Positions 28,181-38,045 of a stretch of DNA of 64,000 nucleotides are shown here, in pieces. Positions within the stretch are counted from its first letter, which is position 1. Each line of letters starts with the position of its first letter. A model generated the notes under the pieces. It was not told the origin of the DNA. It made no database searches and saw only the letters and a program-made list of their open reading frames with translations. The DNA lies in assembly GCA_964020085.1 (NCBI GenBank), contig CAXHUQ010000453.1, positions 27,501 through 91,500 of the forward strand, in the 5' to 3' direction. A program made the translations under genes and the position numbers. This stretch comes from Micromussa lordhowensis (taxonomy: Eukaryota > Cnidaria > Anthozoa > Scleractinia > Lobophylliidae).

Positions 28181-31100
28181 ATGAGTTTTCTCGATGCGTT
28201 ATTTGACGAAGACGAACCCTCTCACGATTACATACAAGATGGTGAAGGAGATGAGGAATATGGCTTTTCGGATGACGATGAAGAAGTAGTAGATAAAAGT
28301 CATGAAGCCGCTGTCGATCCTACTCTTCTCCGTAGGCCGAGACAACCGCTCACAGTTGCCCTTCCTATTCCTCGAGCTGTTGACGGAGATGCCGTTCTTT
28401 TAAAGGATCATTTTTATGTAGTTAGTAGTTCTTTCGGTGTTCGTGCTGTAGAATATGTTTTTGCACCTAACGTCGTGAGACCTGACGATGACGTTTGGAC
28501 GGCATTTCTTCGTTTTATGGATTCCATTTTCGACATGGTCGAAAGGGAGTTTAACGGAAGAGATTTTGTTCAATTCACAATTTATTCGCGTGATTTGCAC
28601 GACAATCGCATGTCTTTTCCGATTTCGCGTGTAGATTCGCTGTCACGCGATGCGATTCTCGATAGAATGGAAGCTGTCGTACAGAGTAACCATAATGTGG
28701 CTATCGACAGTGGCGATTTCTCGGTGGAAGTGCAACACGTCGTCGTACCAGAAGCTCGCGGTTTCGAGACTGCTCGTAAACTGAAACATCGTTTTACAAA
28801 TGGAGAAGAAGATGATGGAGGTTCTAGGAGCAACCCAATGTTTGGCCGTTGTCGACCCTGAAATGGACCCCTTTTGTGCAGCGGTGTCTCTGCTCATGGC
28901 CAAGCACGTGTTCGACATGAAGGCAGAGTCTTTGCCCATACGGCTGAAGAGGAACTTTAAAACGTCTAACAAATTGCGCAGAAGATGCAGGCAATTGTTT
29001 AGGAAAGCTGGCCTGTCTTGCACTAGAGGTGTCTTTTTAGACGAATTCAAAAGATTGGCCTGTCTTTCTGAATTTCTCGATTATGAAATCAAAGTTTTTG
29101 CTCACAAACCTCACCTTCAAGTTCTACTACATCTTAACGCAGACTCTCCTCTAGGACCTCTTTATCTTTATTTGGAAAAAGATTCACATCTTTATGTAAT
29201 TAAGAGCGTCAATGCCCTTTTTGGCAAGACGGGGGCATTGTGCGGTCAATGTAACAAGTTCTTTACCGGTCACGTTAAGAGTCACACTTGCTATCGTTTT
29301 TGTTGTGAACAATGCAAAGCTAAATGCAATTCTTATCGAGATGCCAATGTCACAGCAGCTATTCGATGTTCTACATGTCTTAGAAGTTTCTTGAGCAAAC
29401 ACTGTTTTGAACTTCATCTCAAAAAAGGTGCTTCTCGTCTTTATCCCGCCAAAGCAAGTGTCTGTTCTCGTGTCATGGCATGTACTACGTGTGGAAGGGA
29501 CTTAAAAGCCAAAGATTTTCAGCGTACTTCTTTCAACGCCTACGAAAAGCAAGGCAAGAGCCGACACCACGTTTGCTTTGCAAATTTTTGCAAAACGTGC
29601 GGAAGGAACGTCGATACGTCGAAGCACTTTTGCCACGTCAACCCCGTCTATCCTAAAAGAGAAAAGTACCAGGCCGATCAAATCAAGAAGAGAAGTAAGC
29701 GCTGGTTTTTCGACGTGGAGTGTTGCGATGTGGAAAGAGAATGCGAAGATGGCGTTATCAGACACTTTTTCGTTCCAAATCTCGTTGTTTTGCAAAGCGA
29801 GTTGCAAGAAGAAAAAGTGTGGAAAGGAGAAGGCCGCATCGAAAGGTTCTGCGAGTTTTTGTTTCTCGACGAGGAAGAGTGTCTCGCCAACGGAGATCTC
29901 AAACACACTTTATTTGCGCACAATGCTAGCGGGTTCGATAGCATTTTGATTCTTAAGGTGCTCTGTGGAAACCTCTGCGAAGATCCGAAAGTGATATTTG
30001 ACGGCGGAAAAGCGCTTCAGTTGAAGATTGGTAAAGTCACCATTCGGGATTCTTACAGGTACTTTCAGACAGCTCTGAAAAACTTGCCAAAGCCTTTTGG
30101 TCTGCAATGTGTAAAAGGACACTTTCCCCACAAGTTCAATACTTTTGAAAACCAAGACTATGTTGGTAACTTACCCGATCGAGAGTTTTTCGGAGTAGAA
30201 TTCATGAAAGAGAAAGATTTTGCAGATTTTGACAAGTGGTGGGTGCAGAGAGACGGCGAAATTCGTTCAGGAACAACACCGCCTTGGAACCTTCAAGAGG
30301 AACTGCTCTTGTACTGTAGGGACGACGTGAAGATTCTCCGAGAGGCCTGGCTTAAATTTGAAGAGAGGCTGTTCCTCATCACCCACATCATGCCCGCCGT
30401 AAATGACGTATCTATTGCTTCGTACACCAACATCGTTTTCAGATCCATGATTCCCAGAGATACCATCGGCATCGTTCCTTCCAACAACTATGTCAAACGT
30501 ACAAACCAATCTCGCGTTGCTCTAGAGTGGCTCATTTGGTTAGACTCTTTCTATTTTGCTCACGAATTATCCTACAGTGGAAAGGGATCCGAAGGCGAAG
30601 CTGTCATCAGAGTTGGAGAGAAACGTCTGCACGTCGACGGTTTTCACGCAACAACATCCTGCATATTTGAATTTGCTGGTTGTTATTACCACGGATGTCC
30701 AAAGTGCACTTTGCCCGACGTAAAGTCTTGCCACAACAACAAGAGAAACAGGGAGCTATTTGTCGAGTTTCAAAATCGAATTGGCAACTTGAAACTCTAC
30801 GGATACTCTGTTGAAGTCATGTGGGAGTGCGAATGAAGGGAGATGAAAGAGCAAGATCCAGAACTCAGACGTCAACTGCAAGAGGTAGCCTACCTTTTAC
30901 CTTCCCCGGAGACTTCCCCCATAGAGCCTCGAGATGCCCTCTTCAGTGGTCGAACAGAAGCTTTTTCTGTCCTTTTCGAACAGAAACACCCTTCAGAATT
31001 TGTCAAGGGCCTCGACTTCAATAGTCTATACCCTGCCATGATGAGCAAGAGGGAGTACCCTGTGGGACACCCCGTTCTCTTTCAGAGGCCTACCGACTAC

Positions 31101-32357
31101 ACCCTTGACAAATATTTTGGATTGATCAAAGCGAAACTGATACCGCCCAGAGGTTTGTACATCCCTGTGTTGCCCGTGCGTATAAATGTAGGGACCGGGA
31201 CCGAGACTAAACTGATGTTTCCTCTCTGTTACGCATGCGCTTTTTCTCTTCAGAAGACACCTTGTTATCATGACGACGAACAACGCGCTATCGTTGGCAC
31301 GTGGCCTTCTCCTGAGGTGTACGAAGCCGTTCGCCAAGGTTACACGGCAAAGGAATTCTATTGGGTTTGGCACTACCCTTACAGAACGGACAACCTTTTC
31401 AAGCCTTTTGTCCAGACTTTTTTCAAGTACAAATTGGAAGCCAGTGGCTATCCTTCGTGGTGTGTGGATGACGACTCAAAGGCGCAATACCTGGCAGATT
31501 GTTTCGAAAAAGTGGGAGTAATTCTAGATCCCGACGCCATCCAATTCGATTCTGTTTTACGTTTCATTGCCAAGTGTGTTTTGAATTCTTCGTGGGGCAA
31601 ATGGGCACAGAATTTACACAAAACTTGTACCGAGTTGACGCACACGTACGGAACATTTTTGAAATTTTTGTCCGACAATTCTAAAGTCGACAAAAATTTT
31701 CGATTCATCAATGCAGAAACCGTCATACTTACCGGACGAGACAACAAGGAAACCACATTGCCCAGTAGTAAGGGTTCTCTCGTTCATGCAAATTTTGTAA
31801 CGTGTTATGGCCGTTTGGCCATACTCAAGGTCTTGCAAGAAATGGGTTCCGACACCCTTTACACAGATACCGATTCTGCTTTTTTCGTCTCCAGAGAGTG
31901 TAGACGTCTTGCCGATTTTGAACCCAAAGTAGGGCCTTATCTCGGTGAACTTGCAACAGTGTTTGACGGAGACACTGTTTGTGTACAGTTTGTAGCGATG
32001 GGACCTAAGAACTATGGTTATCTCACCTCGGACGGGAAGACCGTGGTCAAGGTGCGTGGAATAACATTCAATCGTACGTCTTCTAAAGTGCTCAATTTCA
32101 ATGTGATGGTGGAGTTGGTAAAGTCGTCATCTTTCATCAATCTTCAAGGATCGGAAGAAGAGAGACATGAACTTCTTTGTCAGATTAGCGGTTTTGTTAA
32201 TCGAACCATTGCGGTGGAACGCTTTACGATGGTTAGAGGAAATCCTTTGGAAGCGTTTGACATTGCACCAGAAGTAGTCGAAAGAAAATTCAGAGGTGTT
32301 TTTGACAAGAGAGTCATCGATTTTCGGTCTTACCTTACTTATCCTTACGGATTCTAA
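28181..32357 (+). pseudogene. Protein-primed-type family B DNA polymerase of the Polinton-like element (one frameshift, one nonsense codon)
   Basis: The start chosen is MSFLDALFDEDE (28181). An acidic N-terminal domain passes by a frame change at about 28800-28860 into the main frame. Then come zinc-binding Cys pairs (CGQCNKFFTGHVKSHTC and following), the 3'-5' exonuclease motifs FFDVECCDVE, HNASGFDSILIL and YCRDDVKIL, a segment with FAGCYYHGCPKC typical of Polinton and linear-plasmid polymerases, and the palm motifs GLDFNSLYPAMM, KCVLNSSWGKW and YTDTDSAFF. An in-frame TGA at 30834-30836 splits it between the CYYHGC segment and the palm; related proteins appear to have Trp there. All catalytic residues I can identify are still present, so inactivation looks recent. 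The length, about 1390 codons, is normal for the family. Confidence 0.9.
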
Positions 32358-32395
32358 ATTCCCCGTTCATTTCGACTTGTGAACGTTGTGCAAAC

Positions 32396-32566
32396 ATGAG
32401 TAGTGGATTGATTGCTAGTTCCGACTGCGAAGGATGGAGAGTTAAGACTAGAATGAAATATAGACCGCGTTCTTATAGGAACCCTTACAAGTGGTGGATC
32501 CATACAATGGGCAGCGGTCCAGCCGAGTATACATTTACTCCTAGACCTCGTAAAAGCAACATCTAA
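32396..32566 (+). CDS. Small basic ORF after the polymerase, 56 aa
   Basis: A short intact frame starts 39 bases after the polymerase stop (MSSGLIASSDCEGWRVKT) and ends PRPRKSNI. It is basic and rich in Tyr, Trp and Arg (RSYRNPYKWWIHTM). Tight spacing and coding-like composition support it. No family recognised. Confidence 0.4.
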   Translation: MSSGLIASSDCEGWRVKTRMKYRPRSYRNPYKWWIHTMGSGPAEYTFTPRPRKSNI

Positions 32567-32673
32567 AGTGTGCCTAGCAAGGCGTACGTCAGAGCGAGCA
32601 AAGCCGTGCCGCAGACATACAGTTTTCGCTCGATTACAGATACGCTTTTGCCACGAACTACTGCTAGGAGAAG

Positions 32674-33075
32674 ATGAATGTTAACGAAAACGAAGAGCAG
32701 TGCAAGAGGGCTCATCTTCACCATACTATAACTCAACTCTGTTATGCTTTTGGCAGTGAATTTGACGTGTTGCTGGACGAGCGAGGCCAAAGCGAATACA
32801 TCGACAAGGTCTTGACTATTCTTGAATTGTTTATAGAGCGTGACGAAGAATTTGTACCTGCTCCACTGAACCCGGCTATTTTCAGAGCAACAGCAGTAGA
32901 AGTTAGAGAGTATTTTAGACATGAAGACTACATTGCTCTAAGAGCTTTTCTAAAAGCTTCTATCATAACAAATCTAAATCACGATTGTAACATTGCAGAA
33001 GTGCCACACGTTTTTTTTGACAGCTGTGTTTTCCAAGGCCATCAAGCGATTATCACGACAGACGTTGAAGAATAG
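32674..33075 (+). CDS. Unrecognised acidic protein of the viral element, 133 aa
   Basis: An intact frame with a good ATG (MNVNENEEQCKRAHLHH), predicted mostly helical, including DKVLTILELFIERDEEF and VREYFRHEDYIALRAFLKAS. The stop is close to the next gene. The opposite strand (32563-32922) is also open with two hydrophobic stretches, but the plus frame fits the direction of its neighbours. No function can be assigned. Confidence 0.5.
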   Translation: MNVNENEEQCKRAHLHHTITQLCYAFGSEFDVLLDERGQSEYIDKVLTILELFIERDEEFVPAPLNPAIFRATAVEVREYFRHEDYIALRAFLKASIITNLNHDCNIAEVPHVFFDSCVFQGHQAIITTDVEE

Positions 33076-33183
33076 AGACAATTTAAAGCTGACCGCCGAA
33101 GTCAATAGCCTCATTCAGAAGACGGCCGTTGACTGTAATTGCAACAAACCTTTCTGCTACGACAAACAACAAGAGCCTATATC

Positions 33184-33456
33184 ATGGATAGCCATAGCTC
33201 AGATCGACACGACAGCCGAGAACCCCTCATTTCAACTATTAGACACGATGGACGAGACGACGACTTTGAGGATGAGACTCCGATGATTGGCCGAGACGAA
33301 GTGGATGGTGTTGTTGACGATTTCGCAGAAGACATTCTAAAAAACCAAACACTTAGCAAACTAGTCAAGGAACTCATCGTAGATTTTTTCAATTCTCTTA
33401 AAGATCACCTACTTTCAAAAGTAACTAGTTTTTTCATCGGTAATCAGACCGAGTGA
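33184..33456 (+). CDS. Unrecognised acidic protein of the viral element, 90 aa
   Basis: The ATG at 33184 gives MDSHSSDRHDSREPLIST, an Asp-rich middle (GRDDDFEDETP) and a helical C-terminus (ILKNQTLSKLVKELIVDFFN). The frame is also open upstream to 33139. It stops five bases before the next start (33461), as in a compact viral gene cluster. No homologue recognised. Confidence 0.4.
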   Translation: MDSHSSDRHDSREPLISTIRHDGRDDDFEDETPMIGRDEVDGVVDDFAEDILKNQTLSKLVKELIVDFFNSLKDHLLSKVTSFFIGNQTE

Positions 33457-33460
33457 AACC

Positions 33461-33789
33461 ATGGAGCCTGCCGTAACAGCAGCCGTTCTTTCTCATGTAA
33501 CCTTTAAAAAGCGAATTGCTTTGGGTTTACTTCATGCTGTTTTAGAATTCTTTGCTGTAGACGTTCGGGTGGTTGTGGAGGAAAGTGTTGTTGTAGAAAA
33601 AATGACCCTGAGGACGACGATGTTGACGGTGCGTACACGTACGAAGCCACTAGTCCATCTCTTCTTTTAGCCTGTTGCGGCGGAAGTGTGACAAATGCTC
33701 CTCAAGAACACTTGGATCTCAACAGAAATAACAAGCTTTACAGATCTAAAGATAAAAATAAGAGCAGATCGGTTGTCACAACAGTCTGA
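33461..33789 (+). pseudogene. Cys-rich small viral-element gene, frameshifted
   Basis: It starts MEPAVTAAVLSHVTFKKR with a hydrophobic helix (GLLHAVLEFF). Near 33550 sense passes to another frame with a cluster of Cys, Gly and Arg (GGCGGKCCC) followed by an acidic run (NDPEDDDVDG) that ends at TGA 33787-33789. The change of frame without a slippery site suggests decay. A small membrane-associated, Cys-rich protein is possible. Confidence 0.35.
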
Positions 33790-33804
33790 TTTGGAGTGTC
33801 GCTG

Positions 33805-33960
33805 ATGAACGATCTACCGTCTATTGTCTTTTTAATATTTTTCTGTGTTTTGACAATTATTACGCTCATAATCTTTCGACATGAGTTTGTCGAAGCATGC
33901 AAAGAGTGTAGACGAGTTTTTGGCGGAATGGAAATCGATGGAAGAGGATCTGAAGTTTAA
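33805..33960 (+). CDS. Small single-pass membrane protein, 51 aa
   Basis: This short intact frame starts MNDLPSIVFLIFFCVLTIIT, a clear transmembrane helix, continues LIIFRHEF with a basic stop-transfer, then a hydrophilic tail with two Cys. It begins 15 bases after the previous stop and overlaps the first 80 bases of the next gene in another frame. Such overlapping micro-genes are common in compact DNA viruses. No family is recognised. Confidence 0.4.
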   Translation: MNDLPSIVFLIFFCVLTIITLIIFRHEFVEACKECRRVFGGMEIDGRGSEV

Positions 33961-34504
33961 GGAAGGTGATAAGAGAAAAGAACTGCATCACAGCGGCCTA
34001 AGGATTATCTTTGAACTCAGTGAAAACCCCTCACAGCACAACAAGATAATGAATAAAATGCGCGAAATTTGTAGAAGGTTGGATGATGTCGCAGCAAGAA
34101 TGAAAGATTTGTAGGAAGAGGAAGAACACAGAGCCTTTTGCGAAGAAAATATTAAAGTTGTTACAGATTTACTGAAAAGTGCACAAGAGAACGCGCAAAA
34201 GACAGAGGACAGAGTACTAAAGACTTGCTTTCACGTCATGAAAGTGCTGAAAGAAACGTGATACTTGGTGTCTGAGGCAGAGGCCGAGCGAATAGCAAGA
34301 GATGTTGTAGAAGAGTACATTAGCGATTCAGAGGAAGATGAACCTTTAAAACCTTTGGCGTCTTCGTCGTCGTCGTGGTCTTTGCAGGAAACAGTAGAAT
34401 TAAACGAAAAGATCAATACGTGGTTAACATGCTGTAAACGCGATGAGGTGGAAGATGATTTGGAAGCACCGCTTGCTAGCGTAGAAAAAGAAACTGATAT
34501 TTGA
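33881..34504 (+). pseudogene. Coiled-coil viral-element protein with two in-frame stop codons
   Basis: The start MSLSKHAKSVDEFLAEWK leads into a charged helical protein (KMREICRRLDDVAARMKDL). TAG at 34112-34114 and TGA at 34259-34261 interrupt one continuous reading frame. Sense resumes after each (EEEEHRAFCEENIKVV; EAEAERIARDVVEEY) and the frame ends in an acidic and Ser-rich tail at 34504. Three open segments in the same frame with the same heptad-like composition argue for one gene of about 207 codons that has decayed. No homologue recognised. Confidence 0.5.
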
Positions 34505-34541
34505 CTTTCTTGATTTTGATTAATAATATTCTTTCTCAAAC

Positions 34542-34581
<40 letters not shown>

Positions 34582-34598
34582 CCGTGAAGGAGGTTTGA

Positions 34599-34824
34599 AT
34601 ACCCGGTCTTAATTAGCATAGATTTTGACGATTTTACCTCTCTGTTTTCTCCTTAGTTTTTGTTTCGATTGAGAAGATATATCAAACGTTCGAGACGGTG
34701 TTCCATCGGCTATCCAAACACCTCGAATTTCGTCAAAAATACTCCGCTGCGCGTCGTATTTTCAACTCTCTTCTCGGTGTTTGGATATCCCGATGAAACA
34801 CTGTCGCTCGTGTTTGATATATTA
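34599..34824. repeat. Foldback MITE, copy 1 (inside the viral element)
   Basis: The arms 34675-34726 and 34776-34824 are inverted repeats (gatatatcaaac, ggctatccaaacacc and their complements). The whole block from tacccggtcttaattagcat (34600) is repeated in the same orientation at 50268-50500 with about one difference per ten bases. It sits between the coiled-coil gene and the integrase. Confidence 0.75.
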
Positions 34825-34917
34825 CGTAAAAAATGTTTAATAAAAAGTTGTGCATTGTGATGATAGTGATTATTTTGGAGAGAATGTCTGACAAGGGGGG
34901 TAACGGTCCAGCAGCTG

Positions 34918-35990
34918 TTGACTGTTTTATTTACAGATTTGGAAAAATCGCCCGTGGCTTATCGACCGGCTTCTGTCGTGTACAAATACATTAGGAATAA
35001 TTTGGGCAACAAACACATTCCTTTAGCCATAGTCCAAGATTTCGAACGTAGATTCATGAGACAGAACCAAATCAACAAGACAGTCGTTTCAAGACGCTTT
35101 CCTCGACTACCTTACGTAGCGTACGGAGGAAGTAACGAAATATGGCAACTCGATTTAATTGATTTGCACCGTGAAAGCGGCCGATTTCGTTTCGGTCTTA
35201 CTAAAGTAGATGTGTTTTCGAGATTGGCAGACGTGGAACTCGTCACTTCCAAGAACGCAAGGAGTGTTTTGGAAGCTTTCAAGCGAATCGTGGCTAGAGA
35301 CGCTTCAAAAAGCCCGCCTAAAAAGATTCAAACGGATGAGGGAAAGGAGTTTTTTAACACTACAAAAAGTTTCAAAGCTTATTGTCGAGATAATTCGGTG
35401 CAATTGTACGCTGTCAATTCTGAAGTAAAGGCTTCTCTGATAGAACGAAACAATAGAACATTCCAAGAATTGTTTTATCGTTACAAGAATGCTGTCGACA
35501 GTTCTTTGCATTGAAAAGACAACCCAAGAAGATCGCAGCTTTCGTTGTAAGAAATTATAATTTAGCTCCTCACAAAGCTCTCTTTGGTTTGTCGCCTGCA
35601 GACGTTACGCCCGAGACGGAATTCCCTCTACTAAAACTCAAATTGGAGACTGTGGCGCTGGTTGTTAGCAAAAGACGCATCCATCCGCCATTCAAGTTTT
35701 CCGTAGGCTATAAAGTCAGAATACTTAGTGAGCGCAAAGCATTTTCCAAAGGTTTCAGAGGTACTTACACAGAGGAGGTTTTTAAAATAGTCAAGAGATT
35801 TCGCAGAAAGGTGAGACCCGATTTGAACATTTACTTAATTCGAGATCTTTTGGGAGAGGAAGTCAAAGGAGTGTTTTACGAGCCCGAATTGCAGAGGGTA
35901 GAGGTGGACACTTCGAGAGTCAAAAAAGGTATTGAAAAGAGACAAGAAAAACAAACGCAAACTGGTGCAGTTACTCGATTTTCAGGCTAA
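34918..35990 (+). pseudogene. Polinton-type (retroviral-like) integrase, frameshifted
   Basis: The N-terminal part has no ATG; sense starts near 34930 (LEKSPVAYRPASVVYKYI). The catalytic core shows WQLDLIDLHRES (first Asp), IQTDEGKEFFN (second Asp) and KASLIERNNRTFQELF (Glu), the D,D-35-E arrangement of Polinton and LTR-retrotransposon integrases. A frame change at about 35505-35515 leads into the C-terminal part, with PHKALFGLSPADVTP and a chromo-like/SH3-like end (VGYKVRIL, FRGTYTEEVFKIV, FYEPELQRVEVD). It would insert the element into the host genome. All three catalytic residues are intact despite the frameshift. Confidence 0.85.
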
Positions 35991-36011
35991 ACACTCGACA
36001 TTGATAAAAGA

Positions 36012-36939
36012 TTGAGAGGTGGCGAATTTTTTAAAGAAGTGTCGGACGACGATTTTTACATTTATTGCAATAGCAACGACAAAGATGCAAAAGCTCTTGG
36101 AGTAAACGGAAAGCGATCGTATTGGCGTAACCCTTTGCCTTTGCAGTTGATTCTTAACGCCAACGAGTGGTCAGTTGCCTGTGTTCAGTTTTCTTTGGCA
36201 AACGTACAACACATTGCTAAAAGAATTGAGTTTATGGACGAGCTGGATTCTCAAATCGAGTCTTCGTTCGATTTGCCTAAGCTTGCCTTGGACGACGGCA
36301 TTTCTGCATTTGATGTTGTATTGGATGTTGCCCCAACCATAACGTCACGCATAACGGAAGACGATGTTTTGGTTTGGAAATTTGAAAGTTTTCATAGTCG
36401 AGATGAGTATGCCGTTCGATCAAATTGCCGACGGTTCGCGTCCCTTTGAAAACATCGAAGATGTATATGCGAGACTTTCCGACAGATATATTCGTGGATA
36501 TGATGACGCTTGGAGATTTCAAAAGTACGATTTCACAGATGACGAATTTGACAACACCTGCCTAACTAAATCTTATAGGAATCTGCCTAGACACGTTTTA
36601 ATGGACACTCGTATGCAGACTACAATTTATTCTGCCGGAAATTGGCGCTTCGTTATGGTATTGAGTGGTCCCAGAAGCAGAACAATCGACGGTGCAGAGA
36701 TTTGGAAGAACACGATGTTTTGTACAGAAAAATTGAGAGATATGGCTTTTAGCACACTGCCTGTTAGCGCCACTATTACTCACCCTACAAATGGTGATCG
36801 TTTTGTGAAAATGGCACGAACTACGTGGTGCGGCTTTTTGCTAGGCAAGGACAGCTACAGCAATTTAAATCAGTTTGGACAAATCTCAGATTTTCCAAGA
36901 ATGTTTGTAGAAAAGACAGCCGAATTGATTCATCTCTAA
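36012..36939 (+). pseudogene. Penton-like minor capsid gene, start lost and frameshifted
   Basis: It lies 21 bases after the integrase stop in the same frame. The first plausible codon is TTG (36012) in LRGGEFFKEVSDDDFYIY, where an ATG would be expected. The N-terminal block FYIYCNSNDKD, RSYWRNPLPLQLIL and NEWSVACVQF resembles the start of Polinton penton proteins: a strand, a Ser-Asn pair, a N-x-L-P strand, then EWxVAL. Near 36370-36450 sense moves to another frame and continues to 36939 (GNWRFVMVLSGP, FVEKTAELIHL). The total of about 300 codons suits a penton. The assignment is moderate, based on pattern and position. Confidence 0.5.
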
Positions 36940-37500
36940 TGCCATTCATTAACTATTCTTCCATCCGGTGTTACCCAAAAACCAGACCCCCGCTGTTTTC
37001 GTCTCTTTCTTCGTGGCCTTCGTCTCCTTCCACCTCTTTGAAACAAACCTATAACAGAATTTCGAAGTTTACTCAAACTAGATTCAGCAGTTTCTTTAAA
37101 CACTCGCTTCACTCCTCTCCCTGTTCCCTTCAAACTTGACACAACTAAATTTTAGTGCCTTTTTTGCTCCATGCAAACCACCGCCAACACCTTTTGATGC
37201 CACAAAAGCAGCAAGATTTTCAATTTCTTTCTCTTTCCTTTTAACAGCGTTTGACAAACCGCCGAATCCACTCGTTACGCTAACCGATGCTAAATCGTCT
37301 GCCATTCGACCTGTTTCGTTTAAAATTAATTTCCGATTTTCATTCAAAGCCGACAATGCACCACCTAGGCCAGACGATGTGGCTTGTTTTGCAATTTTTC
37401 TAACAGAACCAGGATTGGTGGCAATAGAAGCGAGTTTCATAGCAGTCTTAAAACCACCACCGGCTTGATTACCGGGTACAAACCCGTCTGCTTTACCCAT
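36936..37500 (-). pseudogene. Gly-Gly precursor protein with basic C-terminus (frameshifted)
   Basis: The start MGKADGFVPGNQAGGGFK (37500) matches the start of the neighbouring minus-strand gene. A Gly/Ala-rich amphipathic middle follows (SSGLGGALSALNEN, VTSGFGGLSNAV, VASKGVGGGLHGAKK). Near 37140 the reading frame changes and ends in LFQRGGRRRRPRRKRRKQ and WVTPDGR. Hydrophobic Gly-rich segments separated by GG sites and a very basic tail recall adenovirus pVI and pX precursors. This is analogy, not demonstrated homology. The end overlaps the penton-like gene tail to tail by four bases. Confidence 0.45.
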
Positions 37501-37537
37501 CTTTGACAATGACAAAATATAACTTGCAACACCTATT

Positions 37538-37897
37538 TTATACACAAATACCACCACTTTGATCCAATGGAGATCTATCCACTGTTCTTTTATTTTCACC
37601 TAACTGTCGTATGGTTGCCCTTATCTCCTCATGAGACATACGTTTAGCAATCGATCTCGTGTGTGTAGTTTCATTTGGATCTAAGGGTGGATAATCTTTC
37701 CAACTCTCGCTAGTTACAGCAGAACCGTACCAATGATCGTGACTATAGTTTACTTTAGGACGATTTGGATCTTTACCACGCTTGCGAATATTTCGCTTTG
37801 AAGCACGATTGTTAAAATAATTTTTTGTTTTGAGAACAAACGGCAAAATTCGTCCTCCACTTTGATTTTCAGGAAGTATACCCTTTGCCTTTCCCAT
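37538..37897 (-). CDS. Gly-Gly precursor-like protein, 119 aa
   Basis: The intact frame starts MGKAKGILPENQSGGRILPF. Its first 15 residues match those of the next gene downstream (MGKADGFVPGNQAGGG), so the two share a leader ending in Gly-Gly. A basic segment follows (NRASKRNIRKRGKDPNRP) and the C-terminus is DQSGGICV, a second Gly-Gly. A virion protein precursor cut by an adenovirus-type protease is a fair guess. It is the outermost gene on the right, close to the junction with the gypsy element. Confidence 0.5.
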   Translation of the reverse strand: MGKAKGILPENQSGGRILPFVLKTKNYFNNRASKRNIRKRGKDPNRPKVNYSHDHWYGSAVTSESWKDYPPLDPNETTHTRSIAKRMSHEEIRATIRQLGENKRTVDRSPLDQSGGICV

Positions 37898-38045
37898 CTT
37901 TCAGCAAATAACAAGATAATGGCCTTACAAACGACTTTTACAGACAAAAATAAATTTATTATTTGTAAACTGAAAATATATGTCACGCTTCGCCAAACGC
38001 CGCTTGCACTGCATTCTTCACATGTTTTACCTCAAACTCCACAAC

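Larger units (their letters stand above)
25130..37990. mobile_element. Endogenous Polinton/adintovirus-like element (about 12.9 kb), degraded
   Basis: The region combines a protein-primed-type family B DNA polymerase, a retroviral-type integrase, a penton-like capsid protein and several short basic Gly-Gly proteins. This set defines Polintons (Mavericks) and their viral relatives, the adintoviruses. Genes at both ends (25141-25585 and 36936-37897) face inward on the minus strand while the centre is on the plus strand. Major capsid, packaging ATPase and adenovirus-type protease genes were looked for and not seen. At least five genes carry frameshifts or stop codons. Terminal inverted repeats and target duplications were not found, so both ends are approximate; the right end meets a gypsy element. 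Confidence 0.8.

Noticed and set aside
32563..32922. A minus-strand membrane protein gene inside the viral element
   Set aside because: It lies opposite a well-formed plus-strand frame in a plus-strand gene cluster; the hydrophobic stretches come from the complement of charged codons.
30834..34261. Recoding of TGA as Trp in the viral element (alternative genetic code)
   Set aside because: A TAG also interrupts the coiled-coil gene and several neighbours are frameshifted, so general decay explains the stops better.
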